64,000 nt of DNA from Gimesia algae (lineage in GTDB: Bacteria > Planctomycetota > Planctomycetia > Planctomycetales > Planctomycetaceae), in assembly GCF_007746795.1 (NCBI RefSeq), contig NZ_CP036343.1, forward strand, positions 1,182,531 through 1,246,530, in the 5' to 3' direction. Shown here piece after piece: positions 53,577-62,856 of the stretch. The position numbers and the translations under genes were made by a program. Below the pieces are notes generated by a model. That model searched no databases. It was not told where the DNA came from and worked only from the letters and a program-made list of their open reading frames with translations. Numbering within the stretch: position 1 is the first letter of the stretch; every line of letters begins with the position of its first letter.

Positions 53577-53930
53577 CTAACTCGTAGTCTCTTTGTTTTC
53601 TACCTGATAGAGCCCCTGAATCGCACTGCGGCGGACCTTGAGTTTCGAATTATCATCGATTTTCAAAGTTACTTCCTGCTCTTTCTCTGCGATGTTGGCG
53701 ATCGTGCCAATGATTCCGCCGATCGTCACCACCCGATCATTTTTCTTCAGTTGACCTAAGGTCGCCTCACGTTTTGCCCGTTCTTTCTGCTGAGGGCGAA
53801 ACATGATGAAGTAGAAAAAAATCACGATGGCGATCAAAGGCAGAAACGTCACAAGGGGAGAAGCAGCTGGTCCTTCTTTCACCGGTGCGTCTTGTGCAAA
53901 TAAATAAAGGGTCGCAAGTAAAATGTTCAT
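53577..53930 (-). CDS. yajC: Preprotein translocase subunit YajC
   Basis: Protein of 117 residues with one helix (LVTFLPLIAIVIFFYFIMFRP) followed by QQKERAKREATLGQLKKNDRVVTIGGIIG, the standard YajC signature. It associates with SecDF. Gene order tgt-yajC-secDF on the minus strand is the common bacterial arrangement. Confidence 0.95.
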   Translation of the reverse strand: MNILLATLYLFAQDAPVKEGPAASPLVTFLPLIAIVIFFYFIMFRPQQKERAKREATLGQLKKNDRVVTIGGIIGTIANIAEKEQEVTLKIDDNSKLKVRRSAIQGLYQVENKETTS

Positions 53931-54122
53931 TAAGTTCTCTTCCAGTGGATGCTGGATTCACTTCATAAATTAACTGATTGTCTGTACTTAGGAGAAACCT
54001 AATTCCTGCCGGGCTCTGCAGTCCGCTGTTGTTTCACAGTCAGAAAACTGCCGCCGCATAGAATAATTTGGCCCAAACCTAAACAATTTCAGGAGTTATC
54101 CTGAAATAAAGTAAGCTGTATC

Positions 54123-55241
54123 TTAGAAAGATGCGTTCCAGCGGGCAAGGTGAACCGCCCGAAACTCCTCAACTTGATCATTGAGAATTGCCTGACGCAG
54201 ATCTCGCACCAGTTTCTGGTAAAATGCGATATTATGCAGAGAAATTAAAATGGGGCCCAGCATCTCCCGAGACATGAATAAATGCCTCAAATAAGCCCGG
54301 CTGTAATCCCGCGAACCAGGAGAATCAATCTCAGGGTCCAGCGGACTGGGGTCACGAGCATGTTTCTGATTTCGCAAGTTGACCCGTCCCTGGCTGGTAA
54401 ACGCCATCCCGTTTCTGCCATTTCGGGTAGGCATCACACAATCAAACAGGTCAACCCCTCTGATAATAGACTCAATCAAGTCTGAAGGACGTCCCACCCC
54501 CATCAGATAACGGGGCTTTTCGACAGGCAGCATTGGAGTGGTAAAATCAAGCGTGGAGTACATATCCTCAGGTTTTTCTCCGACACTCAACCCGCCAATC
54601 GCGTAACCCGGAAACTCCAGAGGCAGTAAACCCTCTGCTGAACGTTCCCGCATTTTCTGATCCGTCCCCCCCTGAACAATTCCAAACAGTGCCTGGTCAT
54701 CACGTTTCTGTGCATCACGACAGCGGGCAGCCCATTTTGTAGTACGGTCAACTGCGTCCTGCATTTTTTCCGGTGGTACATCATGCGGCGGACATTCATC
54801 CAGGCACATAATGCAGTCAGCTCCCAGTTGCTCCTGGATTTTCACCGCTTTTTCAGGCGAAAGTTCAAACAGACTTCCATCGATATGCGAACGAAAGACA
54901 ACCTGCTGATCATTCATTTTCGTCAGCTGTGCCAGACTGAATACCTGAAAACCACCACTGTCCGTCAGAATGGGCCCGTCCCAGTTCATGAATTCATGCA
55001 GCCCCCCCATCTCAGCAACAATGTCTGCCCCTGGACGCAGAGCTAAATGATACGTATTCGCTAATACCTGCTGAGTTCCCACCTGTTTTAACTGTTCCGG
55101 CAGCAATCCTTTGACCGATGCCAGGGTACCCACGGGCATAAAAGCAGGGGTATCCACAATTCCGTGGGGAGTATGCCACCGCCCCGCACGGGCCGAGGTT
55201 TTAGAATCCGTATGGAGCAGTTCAAAATGAAAATGAGACAC
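54123..55241 (-). CDS. tgt: Queuine tRNA-ribosyltransferase Tgt lacking the zinc cysteines
   Basis: Protein of 372 residues. Substrate and catalytic motifs are intact: [21 protein letters not shown] (Asp94), [19 protein letters not shown] and [13 protein letters not shown] (nucleophile Asp267). It exchanges guanine for a 7-deazaguanine at position 34 of GUN tRNAs. The zinc site of bacterial Tgt is CxCxxC plus His. Here the equivalent residues are Ile305, Ser307 and Ser310 ([15 protein letters not shown]) with His336 kept (SLHNIAFYQ), in the same spacing as E. coli. The enzyme may therefore work without zinc or use another fold support. It is upstream of yajC. Confidence 0.9.
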   Translation of the reverse strand: MSHFHFELLHTDSKTSARAGRWHTPHGIVDTPAFMPVGTLASVKGLLPEQLKQVGTQQVLANTYHLALRPGADIVAEMGGLHEFMNWDGPILTDSGGFQVFSLAQLTKMNDQQVVFRSHIDGSLFELSPEKAVKIQEQLGADCIMCLDECPPHDVPPEKMQDAVDRTTKWAARCRDAQKRDDQALFGIVQGGTDQKMRERSAEGLLPLEFPGYAIGGLSVGEKPEDMYSTLDFTTPMLPVEKPRYLMGVGRPSDLIESIIRGVDLFDCVMPTRNGRNGMAFTSQGRVNLRNQKHARDPSPLDPEIDSPGSRDYSRAYLRHLFMSREMLGPILISLHNIAFYQKLVRDLRQAILNDQVEEFRAVHLARWNASF

Positions 55242-55295
55242 GGGAGTATTTCTGTTTACTGGAAGAATCGAAGCAATTCGTCGCCCGGGCAGTCG

Positions 55296-56333
55296 TCAAA
55301 CCTGCTGGAGCGCATCGTTCAATATCCCCAGATACCAGAAAGCGATGCGGAAGACAACAAAGATGATGAATACGGCCACCAGAGCCCAGACCAACCAGCC
55401 GAAAACAGCCGCCAATGCCGTCAGGCTTCGCTGCGCATCCTGCTGAAACTGCGGACTTAATCTCTCCAGAGTTTCTGGCACTGTCCCTGATGTTTCCCCG
55501 ACATCAACCATATGGATGTATTCTTCTGTAAACAATCGGGTTTCCGCCAGCGCATCTGCCAGATGCTCACCATCATTGATGGCCGTATTAACCTGGGGAA
55601 TGGCTGCGATAAAGGCACCATTCCCTGTCGCTTTCAGGCTGGCCTCCAGCGAATCCAGAATATTCATCCCTGCCTGTTGAGTCAGTGCAAACGCCCAGGA
55701 GAACCGGGCGATGGCAAAAGAACGCATACAATTGCCCAGCACGGGGATTTTCAGAAAGAGACTGTGGAAATAGCGCTTCCCACCGAACATCCGATCCAGA
55801 ATCTGATACAACACATACAGTACAAACAGCGAGCCGAAGGTACAGGTCAGCCAGATGATGGCACCAGAAGGCCCCGATAATCCCAGTCCCAGAACATCGA
55901 TCGGGACACCTCCCTGTGCAATTAACCCCAGGATCAGAATCATCAACGCGATGACCAGCAGAGCCACAACAAACTGAAATACCGGCCAGGCGATCATCCG
56001 CAGGAAATTTTTCCGCATCTGCACCAGGTTATCATAATGATCGGCCAAGGCCTTCAAAACTTCAGGCAGCCCACCACTCTGTTCGGCGACACTGATCATA
56101 TTCACCAGCAGTTCCGGATAATAATTTCCCTGCTTCTGCAGGGCGGAAGTCACATCATTTCCTGATTTGAGTTCAATTACAATATCACTCACGGACTGCT
56201 GTAAACGATGGTCACCCAGTTTTTTTCCAGCCAGTTGAAATGATTTGACGATCGAGACTCCCGATTCCAGCATCGTACCTAATGAACGACACAGCAGCGA
56301 CAGGGATTTCAACGAAGCACGTGACTTGAACAT
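55296..56333 (-). CDS. Type II secretion/type IV pilus inner-membrane F protein (GspF/PilC-like)
   Basis: Protein of 345 residues with two T2SSF domains: the first (LSLLCRSLGTMLESGVSIVKSFQLAG ... SVAEQSGGLPEVLKALADHY) and the second (FAIARFSWAFALTQQAGMNILDSLEAS ... VDVGETSGTVPETLERLSPQFQ), and three membrane helices. It should be the inner-membrane platform of a type II/pilus assembly machine. No ATPase, pilin or outer-membrane gene is adjacent. It ends 55 bases before the tgt start on the same strand. Confidence 0.9.
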   Translation of the reverse strand: MFKSRASLKSLSLLCRSLGTMLESGVSIVKSFQLAGKKLGDHRLQQSVSDIVIELKSGNDVTSALQKQGNYYPELLVNMISVAEQSGGLPEVLKALADHYDNLVQMRKNFLRMIAWPVFQFVVALLVIALMILILGLIAQGGVPIDVLGLGLSGPSGAIIWLTCTFGSLFVLYVLYQILDRMFGGKRYFHSLFLKIPVLGNCMRSFAIARFSWAFALTQQAGMNILDSLEASLKATGNGAFIAAIPQVNTAINDGEHLADALAETRLFTEEYIHMVDVGETSGTVPETLERLSPQFQQDAQRSLTALAAVFGWLVWALVAVFIIFVVFRIAFWYLGILNDALQQV

Positions 56334-56527
56334 GGAAGTGACCTTCAGCGGGCAGAAATGAATCTGACGGGGTTCTCAGAACTGATGAAAGTATTTTCAT
56401 TATTGCGAATCAGGACTTATCTGAGAGTGACAATCCCTTCCACATTGCGAAAAAAAAGAAAATTTGTCAGAGTGAACCCTCGTTGAATCGGGTTTTGTTT
56501 AGATATATCGCTCTCTGGAAGAAGTAA

Positions 56528-57325
56528 ATGGATTTTTTGCAACTGGCAGGCAAACGGATACTGGTTTTTGGAGTCGCCAACCGAAAAAGCGTAGCCTGGC
56601 AGACAGGCAAAGTCCTGGAACAGGCCGGGGCGGAAGTCATCTACGTTGTCCGTTCTGAGGCTCGGAAAGAATCCCTTGCGAAACTGACAGCACACGCACC
56701 GATTTATGTGTGCGATGTCGAACACCAGGAACAGATTGACCAGTTGGCGACAGAAATCAGTCAGAAATTTGATGTCATTCACGGACTGGTGCATTCGATT
56801 GCGTTTGCAGACTATTCAGCGGGCTGGCTCCCATTCCATGAAACTCCGCGTACCGCGTTTCTGCAGGCAGTCGACGTTTCCTGCTTTTCATTGACCGCAC
56901 TCTCCAATGCGTTCAAGGATCTGCTCGACCCGGAGCAGGGGAGTGTGGTGACAATTTCAATCTCAACAACGCGGATGGCTGCAGAGAATTATGGCTACAT
57001 GGCTCCGGTGAAAGCAGCCTTGGATTCTTCGATCTGCTTCCTGGCGAAGTCGTTTTCCAACTTCTCTAACGTGCGGTTTAATGCGGTCTGTCCTGGCTTA
57101 CTCAAAACATCCGCTTCTGCCGGCATCCCCGGATATGTTGACAGCTATCTGTTCGCTGAAAAAGCCACACTTCGGAAATCGGCCGTCCAGACCAGCGAAG
57201 TTGCAGATACGGTTGCTTTTTTACTCAGCCCGCGTTCCTCAGGTATTAATTCGCAGGGCATCGTCATCGATGCGGGTATGGGTACGAATTATTTTGATAA
57301 AAAAATCGTTTCTGAGGATCCCTGA
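56528..57325 (+). CDS. fabI: Enoyl-[acyl-carrier-protein] reductase FabI-like
   Basis: Protein of 265 residues, a short-chain dehydrogenase of the FabI type: [16 protein letters not shown] cofactor start, VHSIAFAD, and catalytic Tyr155-X6-Lys162 (YGYMAPVK). It should reduce enoyl-ACP with NADH in fatty-acid elongation. E. coli FabI has a second Tyr (Tyr146) ten residues before the catalytic Tyr; here that place is Ile145 (ISISTTRM). The end [13 protein letters not shown] also differs from VDGGF. It is a divergent FabI or a related reductase. A bidirectional terminator follows. Confidence 0.82.
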   Translation: MDFLQLAGKRILVFGVANRKSVAWQTGKVLEQAGAEVIYVVRSEARKESLAKLTAHAPIYVCDVEHQEQIDQLATEISQKFDVIHGLVHSIAFADYSAGWLPFHETPRTAFLQAVDVSCFSLTALSNAFKDLLDPEQGSVVTISISTTRMAAENYGYMAPVKAALDSSICFLAKSFSNFSNVRFNAVCPGLLKTSASAGIPGYVDSYLFAEKATLRKSAVQTSEVADTVAFLLSPRSSGINSQGIVIDAGMGTNYFDKKIVSEDP

Positions 57326-57338
57326 TCGAACAAAATAA

Positions 57339-57372
57339 AAAAGCCGACTGAGTACAACACAGTCGGCTTTTC
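57339..57372. terminator. Bidirectional intrinsic terminator
   Basis: AAGCCGACTG at 57341-57350 pairs perfectly with CAGTCGGCTT at 57360-57369, with T runs outside on both strands. It lies between the convergent fabI and EF-hand genes. Confidence 0.9.
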
Positions 57373-57424
57373 CGTTCACATCACTGTAAAGACAGTGGAA
57401 CCACAGTCATGTTTGATGAACTGA

Positions 57425-58051
57425 TTATTTTGAATTCTTCTTTTTTCCGCCAGCCCCTTTAGGGCCTTTCCCGGCGCCTTTGTTTCCACGGTTTTTTGAC
57501 ATCGCTGCTCTCGCTGCCTGACGTTCCGTTTCATCGAGTTTGCCGTCTCCGTTCTTATCGAACTTTTTTATCAGCGCTTCGCGATTCATGCCCGGTCGTC
57601 CCCCCATCGATTTGCGGGCTTCCTGACGTTCCGCTTCACTTAATTTTCCGTCACCGTCTTTATCAAACTTCTTAACCATTTCTTCACGACTCATACGTGG
57701 GCGATTTTGCCCCATTTTCCCGCGTGCTGCCTGGGCTGCTTTCCGCTCAGTCTCATCCAGCTTCCCATCTCCATTCTTGTCGAATTTTTTAATAAACTGT
57801 TCCCGGTTAAACCCCGGTTTTCCCTTGCCACCAGGGCCTTTTCCCCCTTTATCTGCACGGGCTTCTCGAGCCGCAGATCGTTCTGCTTCACTCAGCTTTC
57901 CATCACCGTCTTTGTCAAACTTTTTGAGAATTTCTTCACGATTCGGCCGCTCCCCTTTTTTTCCATCTGCTGCCTGTAAGCCGGATGTTCCGGAAAGGCT
58001 GACAACTCCCAGAATAAAAGCTGTAACCAATACTGGTTTGACATTCATCAA
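57425..58051 (-). CDS. Secreted protein with four EF-hand calcium-binding loops
   Basis: Protein of 208 residues with a signal peptide (LVTAFILGVVSLSGTSGLQAA). Four canonical EF loops lie at residues 46-57, 91-102, 130-141 and 165-176. Loops 1 and 3 read DKDGDGKLSEAE and loops 2 and 4 read DKNGDGKLDETE, so the gene looks like a doubled two-hand unit. Lys/Gly/Arg-rich linkers separate them and the tail is very basic. It should bind calcium in the periplasm or outside. Partner unknown. Confidence 0.9.
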   Translation of the reverse strand: MMNVKPVLVTAFILGVVSLSGTSGLQAADGKKGERPNREEILKKFDKDGDGKLSEAERSAAREARADKGGKGPGGKGKPGFNREQFIKKFDKNGDGKLDETERKAAQAARGKMGQNRPRMSREEMVKKFDKDGDGKLSEAERQEARKSMGGRPGMNREALIKKFDKNGDGKLDETERQAARAAMSKNRGNKGAGKGPKGAGGKKKNSK

Positions 58052-58334
58052 TGTATCTCCTCAAGTTAGAAACAGGCAGAATCAGGTTTCTGCAGTAGAT
58101 ATCTTTTACATCAGATCAAACTCACATAACGCGCTTTGGTTTCGCAGATTCTCAAAAAACAGCTGTTTTTGTGTAATTTCAGATAAAACGGGGCCTGTAC
58201 ATTACTCATGATAAGTGAGAAGAATACGAAAGCTGATCTTGCCTCATTTCCACCTTTGACTGTATGATGCCGCGCCTGTTGGCTTTAGCTCTGTTTCTCT
58301 ATTACCTGTAAAATCAATTGAACAATTTATATCG

Positions 58335-59438
58335 ATGAGTTCACAGCACAAAACTTTATCTCAAATGAACCAGATTGAAGCCAGTCGCATCTGCCTCATC
58401 AAACCCAGCGCATTGGGAGATGTCGTTCAGACACTCCCCATTCTACCTGCTCTCAAATCAAGATTTCCTGATGCTCAGATCTCCTGGGTGATTCGTGACA
58501 GCTTCGCAAATCTACTGGAAGAGCATCCGCACATTGATGAGATCATTCCCTTCAGTAGACGAAGTTCCGTCCGTTACTGGTGGAGTTTTCTGAAAGACCT
58601 GAAACAGCGACAGTTTGATCTCGTTCTGGATTTGCAGGGATTGCTGCGAACCGGAGTCATGACCGCTGCCACACGAGCCCGCTGGCGCATCGGAATTGAA
58701 GCAGCCCGTGAAGGTTCTCATCTGGCTTACAATATGACTATTCCAGAAACGAGTCGCTCCATTCCCGCATATCAAAAGTACTGGAATGTGGCAGATGCTT
58801 TCGGTTCTGGAGAAAAGAGCCGGGAAACCAGTATCTCTATCAGCGATGAAGACAAAGCCTGGGCGCGAAAGACCCTCTCTGCCGGAGAAAAATCCTGCCC
58901 TACGCTGGCCATTCATGCCGGAGCACAATGGATTACCAAACGTTGGCCTCCGGAAAGCTTCGCTGCCGTCGGCGCTAAAGCGATCCGACACTTTCGCTGC
59001 AATATCGTCCTGGTAGGCACTGCTGACGAACGTCCATTGACCAGCCAGATCGAGAAGCTGTTGCATAAATTTGTTCCAACAGGCCGTGTCCTCAATCTGG
59101 CAGGACAGACGACCCTGAAGCAGTTAGCTGCAGTATTAATGGAAACAGATTACTTACTCACCAATGATTCCGGTCCGATGCATTTGGCTGCGGGTCTGGG
59201 AACTCCCGTCACCGGGATCTTTACCTGCACGAGTTCGCTACGCTCTGGACCTCCAGGTGACCAGCACGAACTTGTCTCCACTAACGTTGATTGCGCAGCC
59301 AGTTACCAGAAACGCTGCCCCAAACGTGGTCCACAAAATTTGTGCTGTATGGATGAACTGGAGGTTACCCGTGCCTGGCAGGCACTGTATCGCCTGATCA
59401 CACGCCAGAATGTCCAGCGTGATTCCAGCGCCGCCTGA
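58335..59438 (+). CDS. Glycosyltransferase family 9 (heptosyltransferase-like)
   Basis: Protein of 367 residues; an internal ATG at 58368 is an alternative start. ICLIKPSALGDVVQTLPILPALKSRFP is the standard GT9 start and LLTNDSGPMHLAAGLGTPVTGIF the C-terminal nucleotide-sugar-binding motif. Such enzymes add heptose or related sugars to the lipopolysaccharide core. The exact donor is unknown. It is convergent with the kinase gene at 59452, with the stops 13 bases apart. Confidence 0.92.
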   Translation: MSSQHKTLSQMNQIEASRICLIKPSALGDVVQTLPILPALKSRFPDAQISWVIRDSFANLLEEHPHIDEIIPFSRRSSVRYWWSFLKDLKQRQFDLVLDLQGLLRTGVMTAATRARWRIGIEAAREGSHLAYNMTIPETSRSIPAYQKYWNVADAFGSGEKSRETSISISDEDKAWARKTLSAGEKSCPTLAIHAGAQWITKRWPPESFAAVGAKAIRHFRCNIVLVGTADERPLTSQIEKLLHKFVPTGRVLNLAGQTTLKQLAAVLMETDYLLTNDSGPMHLAAGLGTPVTGIFTCTSSLRSGPPGDQHELVSTNVDCAASYQKRCPKRGPQNLCCMDELEVTRAWQALYRLITRQNVQRDSSAA

Positions 59439-59451
59439 ACAGAGCACAACC

Positions 59452-61140
59452 TCATCGTTCCGGGCGTCTCAGTTCATAATAGCGGCTGAGTACACTGACC
59501 CGGTAGATCTGGTATGCGGTGATCAGCCCCAGAATCGCCAGCACCATCCCATAAATAACCGGATACTGCCACAGCTCTGCCAGCTCAGGCCTGACCAGTA
59601 CCAGCACCGCGACTGCCAGCAGTGAAAGAACCGTGGTAAACAGCACCAGTCGCACATAGAAAAACAGCCCCGCCGAAACAATTAACATGGGATAGCCAAT
59701 CAATAATATCCCGATCGGTGCATCCGCAAGAACCAGCAATCCGGTTAAGAGTGACACATCAGCGGCTGACCAGCAGAAACGGACCTTGATCTTGTTTTTC
59801 AGGTGATCGAGCCCCCATTGAAAAAACAGAGCTAGAATAGCCCAGAGCGCAAACAGAGTCATGAACTTCACGTGGTAAATGAAATCGACCCCCTGAGTCG
59901 AATACACAGTCTGAATGATTCCGCTCGCCAACACGATCGCAGATAACCGCGACACCAGAGCCGGCTGCCTGCGGAACCAGCGCTGGAACTGCTGTCTGAA
60001 GTTCGCTGGCTGTGCCTGAACGGGTTCCCCCGCGATAAACCGCTCCAGGTCATCCGCCAGTTCCCTAGCAGTCTGGTAGCGTAAAGCCGGGTCTTTCTCC
60101 AGGCACTTCAGACAAATCAATTCCAGAGGTTCAGGGATAGTCGCGTTCTGTATATGAGGCAGGGGAGGTTCCCCTTCAATCACCGCCACCAGGGAGTCCA
60201 GCGGCCTCTGTTGCTTAAAAGGAGAAACTCCTGTCAGCAATTCATACAAAATGATCCCCAGGCTGAAGATATCACTGCGAGGTGAAATTTCACCCAGCTG
60301 CCCCGCAGCCTGTTCAGGAGACATGTAACCTGGAGTACCAATAATCATCCCGCTCTGAGTTCGTGCCTCACACACACTATCAATCTGCTGCACCTCAAAA
60401 ACTTTGGCAAGTCCGAAATCGGTTACGTAGGCAACCCCCTGTTCATCAAGCAGGATATTCGAAGGTTTTAAGTCGCGATGGATGATCTCTTGGGAATGTA
60501 AATAATCAACGGCTTTGGCAACCTGTTGCATCAACGAGGCAGTCTGGTAATAGTCCGAGCCTGCAGCGTGCTTCAGAAAGTCCGGCCGGGAATTCGCTAA
60601 CGAGCCTCCGGGAATGAAATCCATTGTGAAGTAATGCTGTCCCAGGTGCTGACCGACTTCATGAATTGAAATAATATTGGCATGCTGTAACCGTCCTGCC
60701 GCCCGCGCCTCCTGGTAAAACCGGCGAATCTCTTCTTCTGATGCAAACTGATGACTTAAGATCGTTTTTAAGGCAACAATCCGGTTCAGATCTTTCTGAC
60801 GGGCCTTATAGACGATGCCCATGCCGCCACGCCCCAGTTCTTCCAGCAATTCATAGTTACCGAATTCCATCACCTGACCACTGGGAATCCGTCGTGAATT
60901 AACTGTCGCATGGAGCAGGGTGGTGTCAGCAGGCCCTGAAAACTCAGCAGAATGATCACTGTCTTCGCTGCAGGGGGCCAGTTGCTCCAGCGAATCCAAA
61001 CATGCCATCAGAGGTCTTAGCTCCGGATTGACGGCTTGTAAACTATGGCAACTATCCTGATCACTGCTTTGCAGATAGTCCACATATTGATTCAGCACTT
61101 TAATCACGGACTCTGAAGATTGATCCTGTTCGTTACTCAC
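59452..61140 (-). CDS. Membrane Ser/Thr protein kinase paired with an ECF sigma factor
   Basis: Protein of 562 residues. Residues 1-90 are acidic with no known domain. The kinase has LGRGGMGIVYKA (103-114), Lys125, HRDLKPSN (Asp223 catalytic) and DFG at 241-243. A GYMSPEQAAG activation-segment end follows. From about residue 390 there are several membrane helices and a strongly hydrophobic tail (about 400-550), and no PASTA repeats. It starts 51 bases after the stop of the ECF sigma gene on the same strand, a pairing found repeatedly in planctomycetes. The kinase may act in the same signalling route. Confidence 0.92.
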   Translation of the reverse strand: MSNEQDQSSESVIKVLNQYVDYLQSSDQDSCHSLQAVNPELRPLMACLDSLEQLAPCSEDSDHSAEFSGPADTTLLHATVNSRRIPSGQVMEFGNYELLEELGRGGMGIVYKARQKDLNRIVALKTILSHQFASEEEIRRFYQEARAAGRLQHANIISIHEVGQHLGQHYFTMDFIPGGSLANSRPDFLKHAAGSDYYQTASLMQQVAKAVDYLHSQEIIHRDLKPSNILLDEQGVAYVTDFGLAKVFEVQQIDSVCEARTQSGMIIGTPGYMSPEQAAGQLGEISPRSDIFSLGIILYELLTGVSPFKQQRPLDSLVAVIEGEPPLPHIQNATIPEPLELICLKCLEKDPALRYQTARELADDLERFIAGEPVQAQPANFRQQFQRWFRRQPALVSRLSAIVLASGIIQTVYSTQGVDFIYHVKFMTLFALWAILALFFQWGLDHLKNKIKVRFCWSAADVSLLTGLLVLADAPIGILLIGYPMLIVSAGLFFYVRLVLFTTVLSLLAVAVLVLVRPELAELWQYPVIYGMVLAILGLITAYQIYRVSVLSRYYELRRPER

Positions 61141-61191
61141 AGTTTTGCACTCTCTCTCTAACCCGTCCGTAGCCCGAATATCATTTCCGTT

Positions 61192-61803
61192 TTAACGATG
61201 TTCCAGACGCTCCTGTAACTGGTTTAACGCTCTGAGCCAGAGCATTTGAACGGCTCCCGGACTGCGATTCATTCTTTCCGCGACCTGTTTAAACGAAAGC
61301 CGTTGCAGGTTCCGCAGCATGATCACTTCCTGGTAATCTTCCGGAAGCTCTGAGACCGCATCCGCCATCAGGATTTCCTGCTCGCGATTCAACAGGATTC
61401 GACTGGGAGTTTCCATCGAATCCTGCAACTCCCATTTCTGAGCAGCAGACTGCCCGGTATTCGCTCCGTTCTGATCCAGTGAAAATTCTCGTTTCACATC
61501 CCGTTTGGCTGCCCCCTGATATTGCCTGGCAAAATCCAGAGTATTGTGCCTCAGGATTCCCCGCAGCCAGCCCAGCCATTCGGCTTCGGTTTCTCCTTTG
61601 AACTGCTCCAGTCCCTGATGCGCTTCCAGTAACGTCTGTTGTACCAGATCTGATGCATCGACCTTCGTACGCATCCAACCTTCGATTTGTGCCCTGGCAA
61701 TCAGCGAGATATAGGCGCGACATTTCGACAGCAATTCATTTTCAGCAACCCGATCACCGGCACGCGTGCGTTGAATCAGCTCTTGAAAATGGGATTGCGA
61801 CAT
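61192..61803 (-). CDS. ECF RNA polymerase sigma factor, planctomycete type
   Basis: Protein of 203 residues with sigma region 2 (DASDLVQQTLLEAHQGLEQF and FKGETEAEWLGWLRGILRH) and region 4 (ELPEDYQEVIMLRNLQRLSFKQVAERMNRSPGAVQMLWLRALNQL). The helix-turn-helix and the motif ILRHNTLDFAR fit the planctomycete-specific sigma-70 subfamily. No anti-sigma factor gene is adjacent; the Ser/Thr kinase downstream is the likely partner in regulation. Confidence 0.93.
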   Translation of the reverse strand: MSQSHFQELIQRTRAGDRVAENELLSKCRAYISLIARAQIEGWMRTKVDASDLVQQTLLEAHQGLEQFKGETEAEWLGWLRGILRHNTLDFARQYQGAAKRDVKREFSLDQNGANTGQSAAQKWELQDSMETPSRILLNREQEILMADAVSELPEDYQEVIMLRNLQRLSFKQVAERMNRSPGAVQMLWLRALNQLQERLEHR

Positions 61804-61879
61804 GTTTGATTCCCGGACTCCAACTTGAATGTGTTTGCCGACAGTTAATCCCGACAGAAAGCAAATCGACTCTTAACCG

Positions 61880-62749
61880 TCACCTCTTTTTATACTTATT
61901 GCTGGCCTCTTTGAGCAGAGCCCGCTCCTGATCGGTTAGATTTGCTTCTCCCTCGCGACTGATTTTTTCCAGAATCGCATCCACTCGCTCGTCAAGGCTT
62001 GCTTTGGAAAGGTGAGAGTCTTCTTCAGTATATACCCGGAGTTTCTTTTTTCTGGCGGAGCGGTTTACCTGCAATCGGCTCCATTTACTGTTGAACTGCT
62101 GAGTCAGATTCCAGCCATAATATTTATAAGCCACACCGAAAGCAGCCCCCCCCAGGTGAGCAAAGTGTGCGACAGCATCTCCACCGGGGTTAATGAAACC
62201 GAACAGATCAACGGCAGCATAGAGTATGGCCAGCCAGCGCAATTCGATGGGTATCACAAAAAACAACAGGACCGTCATGCGAGGGAAATACATGGCCGTC
62301 AGAAAGACAACGGCCATCACTCCACCCGAGGCACCAATGACCGGATTAGGACTGATTCCAATATGACACAGGCCACTGATCACGATTGATGCCAGATAAA
62401 AGCTCAGAAACTCACGGGAGCCCAGAATCGGTTCTACCGCACGGCCAAACATCCAGAGAACAAACATATTGAAAATAATATGCGTCAGCGGATTCAGCGC
62501 GTGACAGAAACCGTAGGTCAACAGCCGCCAGATCTGAAAGCTGGAAAAAATTGATTCACGATCCAGCGCCAGATAGTTCAGGAGAGTTGATGAGCCCCGC
62601 CCGTTAGCTGTAGCCATTTCAATCAGAAAGACAGCCACATTCGCTATCAGGATATACTTGATGGCCCAGCCACCAGAAGAGGCTCCAAATGAGCGGTAAT
62701 TCCCCCCACCACTTTCATGCCGCAGGTAATCCCGGCTCTCAATCCCCAT
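61880..62749 (-). CDS. Rhomboid family intramembrane serine protease
   Basis: Protein of 289 residues with six helices (about 28-210). The catalytic dyad is Ser141 in GASGGVMAVVF and His198 in HLGGAAFG, and His90 and Asn94 in LTHIIFNMFVLW contribute to the oxyanion site. A charged coiled-coil-like C-terminal tail of about 70 residues follows (DERVDAILEKI). It cleaves membrane proteins within the bilayer. Its substrate is unknown. Confidence 0.93.
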   Translation of the reverse strand: MGIESRDYLRHESGGGNYRSFGASSGGWAIKYILIANVAVFLIEMATANGRGSSTLLNYLALDRESIFSSFQIWRLLTYGFCHALNPLTHIIFNMFVLWMFGRAVEPILGSREFLSFYLASIVISGLCHIGISPNPVIGASGGVMAVVFLTAMYFPRMTVLLFFVIPIELRWLAILYAAVDLFGFINPGGDAVAHFAHLGGAAFGVAYKYYGWNLTQQFNSKWSRLQVNRSARKKKLRVYTEEDSHLSKASLDERVDAILEKISREGEANLTDQERALLKEASNKYKKR

Positions 62750-62856
62750 TGCCCAACTTATCCTTATTTGTCAGTTCGTAATTCAGGGCGTCTGAAGACG
62801 GGACGCCTGCCATCCATGCTGGTGTGGAGTGAAGTCATCCCCACTCATCTGTGAGA

